A stretch of DNA of 64,000 nucleotides from JBQTHI01 sp052390035 (GCA_052390035.1 JBQTHI010000044.1:1-64000), one strand, 5' to 3'. Shown: positions 48,013 to 57,065, counted from the stretch's first letter. Program-made: numbers and translations. Notes: generated from the letters alone by a model not told the origin.

Positions 48013-49982
48013 GGTCGCTCTTCGGCTGGCTGAGCGGCCATTGGCCGCCCCGCAGTTCGGTGTTGACTCTGCTCTTGTTGATGGCGGCCTGCGCCGGCGT
48101 GGGTGAACCGCCGCCCGAGTCGGCGGGCAATCGAACGGTCGTCGAGATGTTCGACAACACGTTCTCCTCATCAGAGATCCATATAAAGGTTGGGTCCGAA
48201 CTGAGCTTCGTGGGTGCCGGGCGCAACCCACACAACGCGGTGGCGTCAGACGGCTCGTGGACGACCGAGTCGGTGTTTGGCTCCCTTGAGCAGCTGGCCG
48301 GGGAGGAGGCGGTCCTTTCCTTTGAGCGCCCTGGCGAATACGTGTTCTTTTGCACCTTTCATGGGACGGCCGAAGGGGTCGGGATGGCGGCCCGGCTGGT
48401 GGTCGGAGATGCCGGCGCTTCGCCCGCCGCCCAAGGGGTGTCTGATACCAAGGCTCCCGCCCAATGGTCGGGCAACACGCTTCGGGTGCCGGAAGACCAG
48501 CCGACGATCCAGCAAGCCGTTGACATGGCACTACCAGGCGACCTGGTCCTCATCGGGGCCGGGCTATATCAAGAGGCGATCGAAGTGAACACGCCCGGTC
48601 TGGTCATCCGGGGAGTCGACCGCAATCGGGTAGTGATCGACGCCGGTAATCGAGCCGAGAACGTGATCGATGTCTACAGCGACGGAGTAGCCGTTGAGAA
48701 CCTCACCGTCAAAAACGGCATCGCCAACGGCGTCTACTGGGGAGCGGTGAGAGGATACCGGGCTTCGTATGTCACCGCCATCGACAACGGCGACTACGGA
48801 ATTTACGCGTTCGACTCGTCGGATGGGCTCTTCGAATATTCCTACGCCTCGGGTTCACCCGACTCGGGTTTCTATATCGGCCAGTGCGATCCTTGCCAAG
48901 CGGTGATTGATCACGTCGTCTCCGAATGGAATGGGTTGGGCTACTCGGGCACCAATGCCTCCGGTGAGCTTTACATCATCAACAGCGTCTGGCGCTACAA
49001 CGCCGCCGGCATCGTCCCCAACACCCTCGACTCCGAGCTCCTCCCCCCGTTTCACGACGTCACCATCGCCGGGAATGTCATCCACGACAACAGCAACCGG
49101 AAGGCTCCCGTCAAGTCTGCTCCGTGGTCGGGTTTGGGCAACGGGATCATTCTCGCCGGAGGAAACAGCTCGACCGTGATTCGCAATCTGGTCTTCAACC
49201 ATGAGGTCAACGGGATCGCCGTCACTCCCAACCTCGATCGCAACTTCTGGCGGAGCGCCCACAACCGGATCGAAGGCAACGTCGTCGAGGGTTCGGGCCG
49301 CGCCGACCTGGCCCTCGCCGGGCCGGCCGGGCCAGGCAACTGCTTCACCGGGAATCGGGCGACATCTTCCTTCCCGGTAGGTCTTCAGGCTTTCGCCACC
49401 TGCGACGGGGTGCGGCTGCCCGTCCTCTATGAACTGGCCGGGTCGACCGAACAGCTTGGCCGCGTCATGGAGAACGGTCTCGGGCTTCGACCGGATAATC
49501 CGGTTGGATCCGCCCCCAAGCCCGGACCTCAGGAGAACATGCCGGGCGGGGCCGATGCGCCGGTGAACCCGGCAGTAGACGTTTTCGAAAGCCATCCGGT
49601 AGATCTGGGGGGGATTGTGGTCCCGGAGATGCCCGAAAGACTCACCATCGACCAACCGAAAGGAATCACGGTGTTCGGGATGTTGCTTGGCTCGGTGACG
49701 TCGGTGTTCTTCGGCCTCTATGCCTACTTCTTGCCGTTTGTCCTCTGTGCGGCGTGGGTCACCATCGCCCTCTGGGACCTAGCAAGAAGTGGCCGCCGGC
49801 CAGCCGCCGCCATCGCATGGTCGGCGGCGATCCTTCTGATCCCCTTCGTCGGGGTGATCCTCTATTACATCCTGGGCCGCTCCGCCATCCCTCGATGGCA
49901 GCGGACGGTGCTGCTCGCCGGCGGTATCGGGGCGTACTTGGTGATCCTCGCCGTTGGAGCTCTCATCGGTGGCGTCGTCTAG
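48009..49982 (+). CDS. Lipoprotein fusing cupredoxin, right-handed beta-helix and PLDc_N-like membrane domains
   Basis: A 657-aa exported protein in three parts. A signal with lipobox (LLLLMAACAG) leads to a cupredoxin-like domain (about 40-135) with His in GAGRNPHNAVASD and Cys/His in EYVFFCTFHG, plausible blue-copper ligands. Next is a beta-helix (about 155-480) with NosD/CASH-like turns such as TIQQAVDMALPGDLVLIGAG, VENLTVKNGIANGVYWG and IYAFDSSDGLFEYSYASGS. The C-terminal 90 residues contain helices and ALWDLARSGRRPAAAIAW...YYILGRSAIPRW, a PLDc_N-like membrane segment. Copper handling is suggested by the cupredoxin and NosD-like parts, but the role is unknown. It overlaps coxG by ATGA. 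Confidence 0.75.
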   Translation: MRSLFGWLSGHWPPRSSVLTLLLLMAACAGVGEPPPESAGNRTVVEMFDNTFSSSEIHIKVGSELSFVGAGRNPHNAVASDGSWTTESVFGSLEQLAGEEAVLSFERPGEYVFFCTFHGTAEGVGMAARLVVGDAGASPAAQGVSDTKAPAQWSGNTLRVPEDQPTIQQAVDMALPGDLVLIGAGLYQEAIEVNTPGLVIRGVDRNRVVIDAGNRAENVIDVYSDGVAVENLTVKNGIANGVYWGAVRGYRASYVTAIDNGDYGIYAFDSSDGLFEYSYASGSPDSGFYIGQCDPCQAVIDHVVSEWNGLGYSGTNASGELYIINSVWRYNAAGIVPNTLDSELLPPFHDVTIAGNVIHDNSNRKAPVKSAPWSGLGNGIILAGGNSSTVIRNLVFNHEVNGIAVTPNLDRNFWRSAHNRIEGNVVEGSGRADLALAGPAGPGNCFTGNRATSSFPVGLQAFATCDGVRLPVLYELAGSTEQLGRVMENGLGLRPDNPVGSAPKPGPQENMPGGADAPVNPAVDVFESHPVDLGGIVVPEMPERLTIDQPKGITVFGMLLGSVTSVFFGLYAYFLPFVLCAAWVTIALWDLARSGRRPAAAIAWSAAILLIPFVGVILYYILGRSAIPRWQRTVLLAGGIGAYLVILAVGALIGGVV

Positions 49983-50006
49983 GGATAGGATTCGCCACGG
50001 AGGTAG

Positions 50007-51221
50007 GTGTTGGCGAAGACCCAAATCAAGGCCCAGGCGAAGCTGGCAATAGAACCGGCGGAAGCCTTTCGCATGTTCACGAACTCGACCGCGGTGAGGG
50101 AGTGGCTGGCTGATGCCGCCATAATCGCCCCCAAACCGGGGGGGAGGGTGTTTCTCGGCTGGAACGACGGTTATCAGACGGCCGGGAACTTCAACCGATG
50201 GAATCCCCCGACGGCGCTCGGTTTCAGCTGGCGTGGGCCGGATGAGAAGCAGACCATCGTCAAAGTTGGCTTCGAAGCTGCCCCCGATGGCGGCACTCTG
50301 GTTCGGGTCCGTCACACTGGCTTCGCCACCGGCAAGAGAGGAAGGTCGACCCGGCGGGCGCTGCAGTCGGCGTGGGAACGATCGCTCGAGAACCTGGCGT
50401 CCGTCGTGGGGAGCGGAGAAGATCTCCGGTTTACTCGCCGGCCGATGCTCGGGGTATTCGTCGATGACGTCGTGCGGGGAGACGGTGGCCGATCCATTGG
50501 AGTCCGCCTGGGTGGGGTGGTCGAGGGAATGGGTGCAGCCGGTGCCGGTCTTCGCGGGGGCGATGTTGTCACCGCTCTGGGCGGAACGAAGATCGGTTCG
50601 TTCTCCGATCTGACGGCGGCCCTCACCCCTCATCGGGCCGGTGACACGGTCGAGGTGGCCTTGCTCCGCGACGGTCAGGACCAGCGGGTCGCCATGACGC
50701 TTTCGGGTCGTCCAATTGGCGATCTCAAGACAACCGCTTCCGACTTGACTGCCCAGGTGGCGGATATGTCTCGACATTTCGGCGACTCCCTCGATGAAGT
50801 GCTGGCGGGGGTCACCAACGAAGAAGCCGAGTTTCGGCCCGGTGCGGGGGAGTGGTCGGTCAAAGAGGTGATGGCTCATCTGATCGACGGCGAGGGAGAT
50901 CAGCACTCCTACCTGGCTGAGGCCTTCGAAGGTGGCGAGCGATATCACGACCTGGTTCTCGGCAACTCGCACTGGCGGACGGCGGTCACCGCGGCGTCTT
51001 ACCCGGACCCGGCGACGATGCTGGCAAGCTACCGACGGTTGATGGCGCAGACCGTTGAGCTGCTGCGGGCAATGCCGGAGGATCTGGAGCACCGGCGAGG
51101 GACCTTTTGGCGCTTCGCCTTCGGCTTCGCCGACGGCGAATCGCATCACAACCAGCATGTCGATCAGATTCGAGCCGCGCTCGAGGCCGCCCGCAGGGGA
51201 TCTAACCCTGAACAGGGGTAG
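50007..51221 (+). CDS. Three-domain SRPBCC-PDZ-DinB protein
   Basis: A 404-aa cytoplasmic protein of unknown function. Residues 1-132 are an AHSA1-type SRPBCC domain (AEAFRMFTNSTAVREWLADAA, then GFEAAPDGGTLVRVRHTGF). About 145-235 form a PDZ domain (LGVFVDDVV, GAAGAGLRGGDVVTALGGTKIGSFSDL). About 245-395 form a DinB-like four-helix bundle (GAGEWSVKEVMAHLIDGEGDQ... and FADGESHHNQHVDQIRAAL) with His residues positioned like the DinB metal site. GGAGG at 49999 is 3 bases before GTG 50007 and 6 before TTG 50010, so TTG may be the true start. Its end overlaps the convergent gene by 20 bases. Confidence 0.8.
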   Translation: MLAKTQIKAQAKLAIEPAEAFRMFTNSTAVREWLADAAIIAPKPGGRVFLGWNDGYQTAGNFNRWNPPTALGFSWRGPDEKQTIVKVGFEAAPDGGTLVRVRHTGFATGKRGRSTRRALQSAWERSLENLASVVGSGEDLRFTRRPMLGVFVDDVVRGDGGRSIGVRLGGVVEGMGAAGAGLRGGDVVTALGGTKIGSFSDLTAALTPHRAGDTVEVALLRDGQDQRVAMTLSGRPIGDLKTTASDLTAQVADMSRHFGDSLDEVLAGVTNEEAEFRPGAGEWSVKEVMAHLIDGEGDQHSYLAEAFEGGERYHDLVLGNSHWRTAVTAASYPDPATMLASYRRLMAQTVELLRAMPEDLEHRRGTFWRFAFGFADGESHHNQHVDQIRAALEAARRGSNPEQG

Positions 51222-51960
51222 TGGGGCGAGGATCCGGGAGGGGGGCCGGTTTGCGCCTCATCGCCGGATGAGGCAGCGGTCTGGGTCGCTCGAGCTGGGT
51301 GACGAGGAGCTTGTACACTTTTGGCCCGATCATCTCGGTCAGCTCCTCTCGCAGCGCCCGGTAAACCGGCTCACCCCCGACAAAGGCGAGCGGGCTGTCG
51401 GTGCACCACCAGGAGAACTCGTCGCCACCATCCCCCCAGTCGCGGCGTTTCCATTCGCGGACGGTGGCCGTCGTATGACCGGCGCCGTCGCTCTCCTCCT
51501 CGAGGCGTAGCGGCAGCTGCCAGCAAACGTTGGGTTTCCAATCCAGGGGTCGCTCACCAGCCTGGAGGGCACCGAGGTGGAGAGCGCAGCCGGCTCCGGC
51601 GGCAAAACCCGGCCGGTTGAGGAATATGCAAGCGTCGTCGACCAGGCGGCTCGTCGTTTCTTCTCCTCGCTTGCGCCACACCCGCTCACCGGCCTTTTTG
51701 CGGAACTGCCAGTTGGTGTCGTCCAGACGTTGTGCATGTGCTTCAACCCGGGCAACATCTTGCTCGTCGGTGAACCATGCCCCCATCGAACAGCAGCCCT
51801 GCTGGAGCTCGGGTGTCGGCGTTGTGTAGATCCCCAGACACCCCCGGCCGAATATGCACATCCAAGATGAACGGAGGAATGTGGCGTCGAACATCCATGT
51901 TTTGTTCCGATCGGGATCACTGAATGAGATGAAGTCATGAACGTCGGCGGGGGACCGCAT
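51202..51960 (-). CDS. Cysteine-rich conserved protein of unknown function
   Basis: A 252-aa soluble protein. The start MRSPADVHDFISFSDPDRNKTWMFDATFL and the Cys cluster SSWMCIFGRGCLGIYTTPTPELQQGCCSMGAWF, then DDACIFLNRPGFAAGAGCALH and NVCWQLPL with WWCTD, resemble a conserved actinobacterial family. The spacing of eight or more Cys suggests a metal or Fe-S site of the DUF3109/YkgJ kind, though I cannot name the family with confidence. ATG 51960 was chosen by the family-like start and TACGAT 9 bases upstream; the longer reading to 52005 is possible. Confidence 0.7.
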   Translation of the reverse strand: MRSPADVHDFISFSDPDRNKTWMFDATFLRSSWMCIFGRGCLGIYTTPTPELQQGCCSMGAWFTDEQDVARVEAHAQRLDDTNWQFRKKAGERVWRKRGEETTSRLVDDACIFLNRPGFAAGAGCALHLGALQAGERPLDWKPNVCWQLPLRLEEESDGAGHTTATVREWKRRDWGDGGDEFSWWCTDSPLAFVGGEPVYRALREELTEMIGPKVYKLLVTQLERPRPLPHPAMRRKPAPLPDPRPTTPVQG

Positions 51961-52016
51961 GCGAGGAAGATCGTAGGCCCGACGCGCCACGCAACTGGTG
52001 GCCAATGAGCATGGGC

Positions 52017-53666
52017 CTAGTTGACGGTGACCGACACCACCGCCGTGTCACATGCCCCGTCGACGTCACAAACCTGATATGTGAAATTGACCATTCCGGA
52101 GAAGTTGGGAGGGGCGGAATAACGGATTCGGCCGTTACCGAAGACGACCGCCGATCCGACCGAGGGGGCATCCACAATTGACAGCGAGCTAGCGACGATT
52201 GGCCCCGAGTCGTTTGCCAATACGCCGATGTTGACCTTCTCGTTCGGTCGGGTGAAGGCTGAGTCGTCCAAGGCCGCCAGTGTGCCGGGGATGGTGGTGG
52301 TCGTGGTGGTGGTGGTGGTGGGCAGGGTCGTGGTGGTGGTGGTGGTGGTCGTTGAGGTGAGGGGTCCGCTGGTGGTCGTGGTGGGCCCCGCCGGGAGCGT
52401 CGTGCTTGCGCTGGTAGTGGTGGATGAGGTCGGCGTTGGCGTCGCCGGTCCCGAGCCGGTCGGTACTTCCGAGAGCCCCGTTCCTCCCGGCCTCCCGCCC
52501 GCACTCGCCGTGGGTTGTCCCTCGGCGAGTTGTTCGATTCGGGCGCGGACCGGTTGGTGGACGAGGTCAATTGCCGGGAGGAGGTTGGCGGAGCCGGCGG
52601 TGGCGGTGATGAGGCCGGCGGCGATCACCGTCGCCACATCGCGACCGAGGACCTCCAATGGACGGAGCAGAGGAAGATCGGCGAGGGCGGCCAGCGGTCC
52701 GGTCGACCACCGCAACCGCCCGAGGGCGATGTTCATGAGGGCGCGGACGACTCGTGGGTCGAATTGTGCGCCGGCGTGGCGGGCCACTTCGGCGCGAGCA
52801 TCGGCGTGACTCATCTTGGTTTTGTACGAACGGCCGGTGACCATCACGTCATAGGCATCGGCCACCGCAACGATGCGGGCTCCAAGGGCAATGTCTTCGC
52901 CGGCAAGGCCGTGGGGGTAGCCGGAGCCGTCCCACCTTTCGTGGTGATGTTCGATGGTGGTCGCCCACGGTCCGAGCCAGCCCACGATCGGAGCGATGAG
53001 GCGCATCCCCTCGAGGGGATGGCGATGAATCTGCTTCCACTCCTCGGCGTCGAGGGAGGATGGCTTGTTGAGGATCTCGGCCGGCACCTCCAGCTTGCCG
53101 ATGTCGTGAAGTAAAGCTGCCCAGCGCAGTCGATCGCGAGCCTCGTCTCCGAGTCTCATCTCCTCCGCCAGCAGATCGGTGTAGGCGCGGGTTCTCTCCG
53201 AGTGTCCCCGGGTCCGACGGTCGTGCTGGGAGAGGGAGGCGGCGAGAGTGAGGATCAGCTCGGCGGCTTCGGCGATGTCCTGCTTACCAGCGGCGGTGGC
53301 CGCCTCCAGTCGAGCCCGAAGCTGGTTGACGCCGCCGGCGCGATGGGCGACACGGTAGCGGGGGGGAGCCTTGTCGGGAAACGCCAAGGTCAGCTTCAAA
53401 AGGGCGGACAGCGGTATGAGGCGCCTGGTGAACGTTTCGGTGATGTGGGCGGCGAGGCCGGCCGTGGCGATGACCACCGTCCACCACAGCACGATGGCCA
53501 TCGGCTCCTGGGGCGATTCCATGAGGCTCGCCGCGACACCACCGGCGAAATACCCGGCGACGATCGGGATGGCAAACGCCGCCAGCCGCACCACCGTGGC
53601 GATTCCCCGACGAGAGCGCCATTGGTGGGCGGATCGCTCCTTTGACCGCGGCCTACGACCCTTCAC
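52017..53666 (-). CDS. HD-GYP domain membrane protein with Thr-rich linker and C-terminal Ig-like domain
   Basis: A 549-aa membrane protein. Two helices (about 24-45 and 58-78) precede a cytoplasmic HD-GYP domain (about 130-320) with RTRGHSERTR, HDIGKLEVPAEILNKPS, IEHHHERWDGSGYPHGLAGE and VADAYDVMVTGRSYK. The HD and HHERWDGSGYP motifs are intact, so it may degrade cyclic-di-GMP or a related dinucleotide. A helix near 350 (DVATVIAAGLITATAGSANLL) then leads to a Thr/Pro-rich linker (about 405-465) and an Ig/cadherin-like repeat (VNIGVLANDSG...FSGMVNFTYQVCDVDGACDTAVVSVTVN). Read that way, the tail lies outside the cell. GTG 53666 is the chosen start. Confidence 0.85.
   Translation of the reverse strand: MKGRRPRSKERSAHQWRSRRGIATVVRLAAFAIPIVAGYFAGGVAASLMESPQEPMAIVLWWTVVIATAGLAAHITETFTRRLIPLSALLKLTLAFPDKAPPRYRVAHRAGGVNQLRARLEAATAAGKQDIAEAAELILTLAASLSQHDRRTRGHSERTRAYTDLLAEEMRLGDEARDRLRWAALLHDIGKLEVPAEILNKPSSLDAEEWKQIHRHPLEGMRLIAPIVGWLGPWATTIEHHHERWDGSGYPHGLAGEDIALGARIVAVADAYDVMVTGRSYKTKMSHADARAEVARHAGAQFDPRVVRALMNIALGRLRWSTGPLAALADLPLLRPLEVLGRDVATVIAAGLITATAGSANLLPAIDLVHQPVRARIEQLAEGQPTASAGGRPGGTGLSEVPTGSGPATPTPTSSTTTSASTTLPAGPTTTTSGPLTSTTTTTTTTTLPTTTTTTTTTIPGTLAALDDSAFTRPNEKVNIGVLANDSGPIVASSLSIVDAPSVGSAVVFGNGRIRYSAPPNFSGMVNFTYQVCDVDGACDTAVVSVTVN
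52291..52430. repeat. GGT-rich low-complexity tract encoding a Thr-rich linker
   Basis: Runs of ggtggt on the plus strand encode (Thr)9-type blocks on the minus strand, interrupted by Leu-Pro, Ile-Pro and Gly-Pro. The tract is an extracytoplasmic wall-spanning linker, not a structural DNA element. Confidence 0.85.
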
Positions 53667-53744
53667 CTCAGGGGAGTTATCGGGCGTTTGCTGGTAGCTG
53701 TTGAGCGCTACCCCGTCGGCCAGTCGAGTCGTCAGGCCGAGTCG

Positions 53745-56477
53745 TTAGGGCCCGGTAAGTGGGTTCATGGCCTCCGGGTCGACGTCGTAGCGGGCGATGG
53801 CGTCGTCAACTGCTTCGTGCCCAATCCGCCCTTCGCGGACCAGCGCCGCCAATGTCGCCACGATCACATGGCCGGAGTCGGTTTCGAAGAACCGTCTTAG
53901 CCTGGTCCGGCTGTCCGAGCGGCCAAACCCGTCGGTGCCGAGGATGGTAAACGAGCGGGGAATGAATCTTCCGACCTGGTCGGGGACCGCCTTCATGAAA
54001 TCGCTCACTGCGACGATGGGCCCCTCCGTTCCGGCGAGGGCCGAAGTCACGAAAGGGGTGCGGGTCGGCTCGCCGGGATGAAGCCGGTTCCATCGCTCCA
54101 CTTCAAGTGCCTCGTTCCTCAGTTTTTGGTAAGAGGTAACCGACCACAGCTCGGCGCCCACCCGGTAATGGTCGGCCAGGTCGACTTGCGCCTTGCGGGC
54201 CGCCAGATTGGCCGTGCCTGAGAAGAGGATGGTGGCCCGTGCAGCGACGCCCGCCGGAGCCGGGCTCCACCGGTAAAGGCCACCGATGATTCCCTCTGGG
54301 GAACCGTCGGGTCGCGCCGGTTGTGGATAGGTCTCGTTGTAGAGGGTGATGTAAAAGAAGCGGTCTTCCGGTTCTGACCCGTACATCCGATAGATGCCGT
54401 GTTCGATGATCGTCCCCACCTCATAAGCGAACGCCGGGTCATAGCTCTCGCAGGCCGGGTTGGTGCTTGCCAGCAGCAAGCTGTGCCCGTCCTGGTGCTG
54501 AAGACCCTCGCCGGCGAGGGTCGTGCGGCCGGCGGTAGCGCCCAACAAGAATCCGCGTGCTCGGGCGTCCCCAGCTCCCCACAGGAGGTCGCCGATCCGT
54601 TGAAACCCGAACATGGAATAGAGAATGAAGAACGGCACCATCGGGACGCCGCGTGTGGCGTATGAGGTAGCCGCCGCGATCCAGCTTGCCATCGAGCCGG
54701 CCTCGGTTATTCCCTCCTCCAGGATCTGTCCGTCTTGCGCCTCGACATAAGAAAGAAGCAGCTTCGCATCGACCGGCTCGTAAAGTTGGCCCTCGGAGGC
54801 ATAGATCTTCAGCTCGCGGAACAGTGCATCCATGCCGAAGGTGCGTGCCTCGTCGGGCACAATTGGGACTACCCGTGGTCCAAAACCCTCGGTGCGGGCC
54901 AGGTTCCGAAGCAGACGAGTGAAGGCGGTGGTGGTAGACGCCTCAGCTTTGCCGGATCCGGCATATATCTCGGCGAATGCTTCCGGCCCAGGCAGGGTCA
55001 ACGTCGAACGCACCGTCGTTACTCGGGCGGGAAGGTACCCGTTGAGCACCTTGCGTCGTTCATGCAGATATTGGTGCTCCGGGGAACCTTCCATGGGACG
55101 GAGATATGGGGGGTCGGCGTCGCCTTCCAGCGCCTCGTCGGGGATGTCCTCTTGAAGACTCAGACGATCACGGAGCACCTTGAGTTGGGCATTGGTGAGT
55201 TCTTTGATTTGATGGGTGGCGTTACGTCCCTCGACATCAGGGCCCAGTGTCCATCCCTTTATCGTCTTGGCCAGGATGACGACGGGGGCGCCGGTCAGTT
55301 CTGTTGCGAGTTGGTAAGAGCTGAAGATCTTCTTGTAGTCCAGCCCTCCTCGGCGTAGGGCCCATATCTCGTCATCGGACATGCCCGTCACGAGAGCAAG
55401 GGCCCTCGGGTCCTTGCCAAAAAAACGTTCGCGGACAAAGGCACCGTTCTCGGCCTTGTATCTCTGATATTCACCGTCAAGCGTCTCGTTCATCACCTGG
55501 ACTAGGGCGCCTTCATGATCGGCGGCGAGCAGCGGATCCCAGCCGCTCCCCCAGATGGTCTTGATGACGTGCCATCCGGCTCCCCTGAACACCGACTCCA
55601 ACTCCTGGATGATCTTCCCGTTTCCTCGTACCGGCCCGTCGAGGCGTTGGAGGTTGCAGTTGATCACCCAGATGAGGTTGTCGAGCTTCTCCCTGCTGGC
55701 AAGATGGATCGAGCCAAGGGTCTCCGGCTCGTCCACCTCCCCATCGCCGACAAAACACCAAATCTTTGACTCGGAGGTGTCATCGAGCCCGCGATGGTGG
55801 AGGTAACGGTTGAAACGGGCGTGATAGATCGAGTTGATGGGCCCGAGCCCCATCGAAACGGTCGGGAATTCCCAGAACTCCGGCATGAGCCGCGGGTGGG
55901 GATATGACGAGAGGCCGTGTCCTCCGATCTCGAATCGAAAGTGATCGAGGTGTTCTTCATCCAGCCTGCCTTCGAGAAACGCCCTCGCATAAATCCCCGG
56001 AGCGGCGTGGCCCTGGAAATATATGTGGTCACCGGGACTCCCATTGGCCTTGCCCCGGAAGAAATGGTTGAAACCGACCTCGTACAGGGTTGCCGTCGAG
56101 GCGAAGGTGGACAGGTGTCCGCCGATTCCCTTCTCCCGGTGATTGGCCTTGATCACCATGACCGCCGCGTTCCATCGAATGAAGCGGCGGATTCTCCGCT
56201 CCAGATGCTCGTCTCCGGGGAAAGGGGGCTCGTCTTCCGGCGGGATGGTGTTGACGTACGGGGTGGTGGTGGTAGGCGGTACGCCGATGTTGGCGAGATG
56301 GGCGCGTTCTAGTAGGCGGGCGAGCAGAAAACGCGCCCGGACCGGTCCGTGCAAGGAAACGACCTGATCGAGGGAGTCGAGCCATTCCTGGGTCTCGGTC
56401 GGGTCGGCGTCGTAGAGCTGGTCGATGAAGTCGTCGCCGAGCGTTCTGGCGACCTGACCCGGATCAGCTTCTCTCAC
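53745..56477 (-). CDS. aceE: Pyruvate dehydrogenase E1 component (homodimeric)
   Basis: ThDP-dependent E1 that decarboxylates pyruvate and acetylates the E2 lipoyl group. The 910-aa length and the segments GGHLSTFASTATLYEVGFNHFFRG, GDHIYFQGHAAPGIYARAFLEGRL, LSSYPHPRLMPEFWEFPTVSMGLGPI and CFVGDGEVDEPETLGSI...NCNLQRLDGPVRGNGKIIQEL are those of AceE. GTG 56477 is 7 bases after TAGGTT (minus strand), with no ribosome site. E2 and E3 genes are not beside it, which is usual where AceE is encoded alone in Actinomycetota. Confidence 0.96.
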   Translation of the reverse strand: MREADPGQVARTLGDDFIDQLYDADPTETQEWLDSLDQVVSLHGPVRARFLLARLLERAHLANIGVPPTTTTPYVNTIPPEDEPPFPGDEHLERRIRRFIRWNAAVMVIKANHREKGIGGHLSTFASTATLYEVGFNHFFRGKANGSPGDHIYFQGHAAPGIYARAFLEGRLDEEHLDHFRFEIGGHGLSSYPHPRLMPEFWEFPTVSMGLGPINSIYHARFNRYLHHRGLDDTSESKIWCFVGDGEVDEPETLGSIHLASREKLDNLIWVINCNLQRLDGPVRGNGKIIQELESVFRGAGWHVIKTIWGSGWDPLLAADHEGALVQVMNETLDGEYQRYKAENGAFVRERFFGKDPRALALVTGMSDDEIWALRRGGLDYKKIFSSYQLATELTGAPVVILAKTIKGWTLGPDVEGRNATHQIKELTNAQLKVLRDRLSLQEDIPDEALEGDADPPYLRPMEGSPEHQYLHERRKVLNGYLPARVTTVRSTLTLPGPEAFAEIYAGSGKAEASTTTAFTRLLRNLARTEGFGPRVVPIVPDEARTFGMDALFRELKIYASEGQLYEPVDAKLLLSYVEAQDGQILEEGITEAGSMASWIAAATSYATRGVPMVPFFILYSMFGFQRIGDLLWGAGDARARGFLLGATAGRTTLAGEGLQHQDGHSLLLASTNPACESYDPAFAYEVGTIIEHGIYRMYGSEPEDRFFYITLYNETYPQPARPDGSPEGIIGGLYRWSPAPAGVAARATILFSGTANLAARKAQVDLADHYRVGAELWSVTSYQKLRNEALEVERWNRLHPGEPTRTPFVTSALAGTEGPIVAVSDFMKAVPDQVGRFIPRSFTILGTDGFGRSDSRTRLRRFFETDSGHVIVATLAALVREGRIGHEAVDDAIARYDVDPEAMNPLTGP

Positions 56478-56484
56478 ATTCCCA

Positions 56485-56490
56485 AACCTA
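56485..56490 (-). promoter_or_regulatory. -10 element TAGGTT for aceE
   Basis: Minus-strand TAGGTT ends 7 bases before GTG 56477, consistent with a leaderless aceE transcript. Confidence 0.5.
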
Positions 56491-56563
56491 CTGCACCAAA
56501 GGGGCTATCCGACCGGTGGACAGGATCGGTTCTCGGCACCTGCCGATTGTGCCGGTGCCGAGC

Positions 56564-56569
56564 TAGCTT
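56564..56569 (+). promoter_or_regulatory. -10 element TAGCTT for the glutathione peroxidase gene
   Basis: TAGCTT ends 7 bases before GTG 56577 and fixes the start within a much longer open frame. Confidence 0.5.
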
Positions 56570-56576
56570 CCTCCTG

Positions 56577-57065
56577 GTGACCTCGGCCTACGAGTTCTCC
56601 GCCATTGACATCGATGGGAAAGAGCGTCAACTCTCCGAATTCGAGGGACGTCCGCTCCTGATCGTCAACGTCGCCTCACACTGCGGCTTCACCCCCCAGT
56701 ACCGGGGGCTCGAAGAGATGTGGCGCCACTTCGGACCCGACCGCCTGGTGGTCCTGGGATTTCCATCGGACCAGTTCAACCAGGAGCCCGGTGACGAGGA
56801 GGAGATTAAGAACTTCTGCTCGTTGAAATACGACGTCACCTTTCCGCTGTTCGCCAAGATCGATGTGAACGGGGATGCCGCTCACCCGCTCTGGGAATGG
56901 CTCCGGTCGGAACGCCCCGGGATCTTCAGCGGCAACATCAGGTGGAACTTCACCAAGTTCCTCATCGACCAAGACGGTCAAGTGGTGCATCGTTACCGGC
57001 CGACCGACACCCCTGAGAGGATCAGCCGAGATGTGGCGGTGATGATCGAGTCAAACGGCGGCTGA
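56577..57065 (+). CDS. Glutathione peroxidase-family thiol peroxidase
   Basis: A 162-aa peroxidase reducing H2O2 or lipid hydroperoxides. The catalytic site is VASHCGFTPQYRGLEEM with Cys, not selenocysteine. LVVLGFPSDQFNQEPGDEEEIKNFC carries the second Gln and a later Cys that could be the resolving residue, and the tetrad's Trp/Asn appear in RWNFTKFLIDQDGQVVHR. As in most bacterial Cys-type members, thioredoxin is the more likely reductant. It converges with the alpha/beta hydrolase gene, overlapping by 15 bases. Confidence 0.92.
   Translation: MTSAYEFSAIDIDGKERQLSEFEGRPLLIVNVASHCGFTPQYRGLEEMWRHFGPDRLVVLGFPSDQFNQEPGDEEEIKNFCSLKYDVTFPLFAKIDVNGDAAHPLWEWLRSERPGIFSGNIRWNFTKFLIDQDGQVVHRYRPTDTPERISRDVAVMIESNGG

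Noticed and set aside
49779..51158. A 459-codon minus-strand open frame under the SRPBCC-PDZ-DinB gene
   Set aside because: Antisense shadow; the plus-strand frame has three recognisable domains.
56577..57065. Possible selenoprotein glutathione peroxidase
   Set aside because: The catalytic codon is TGC (Cys) and no in-frame TGA is read through.
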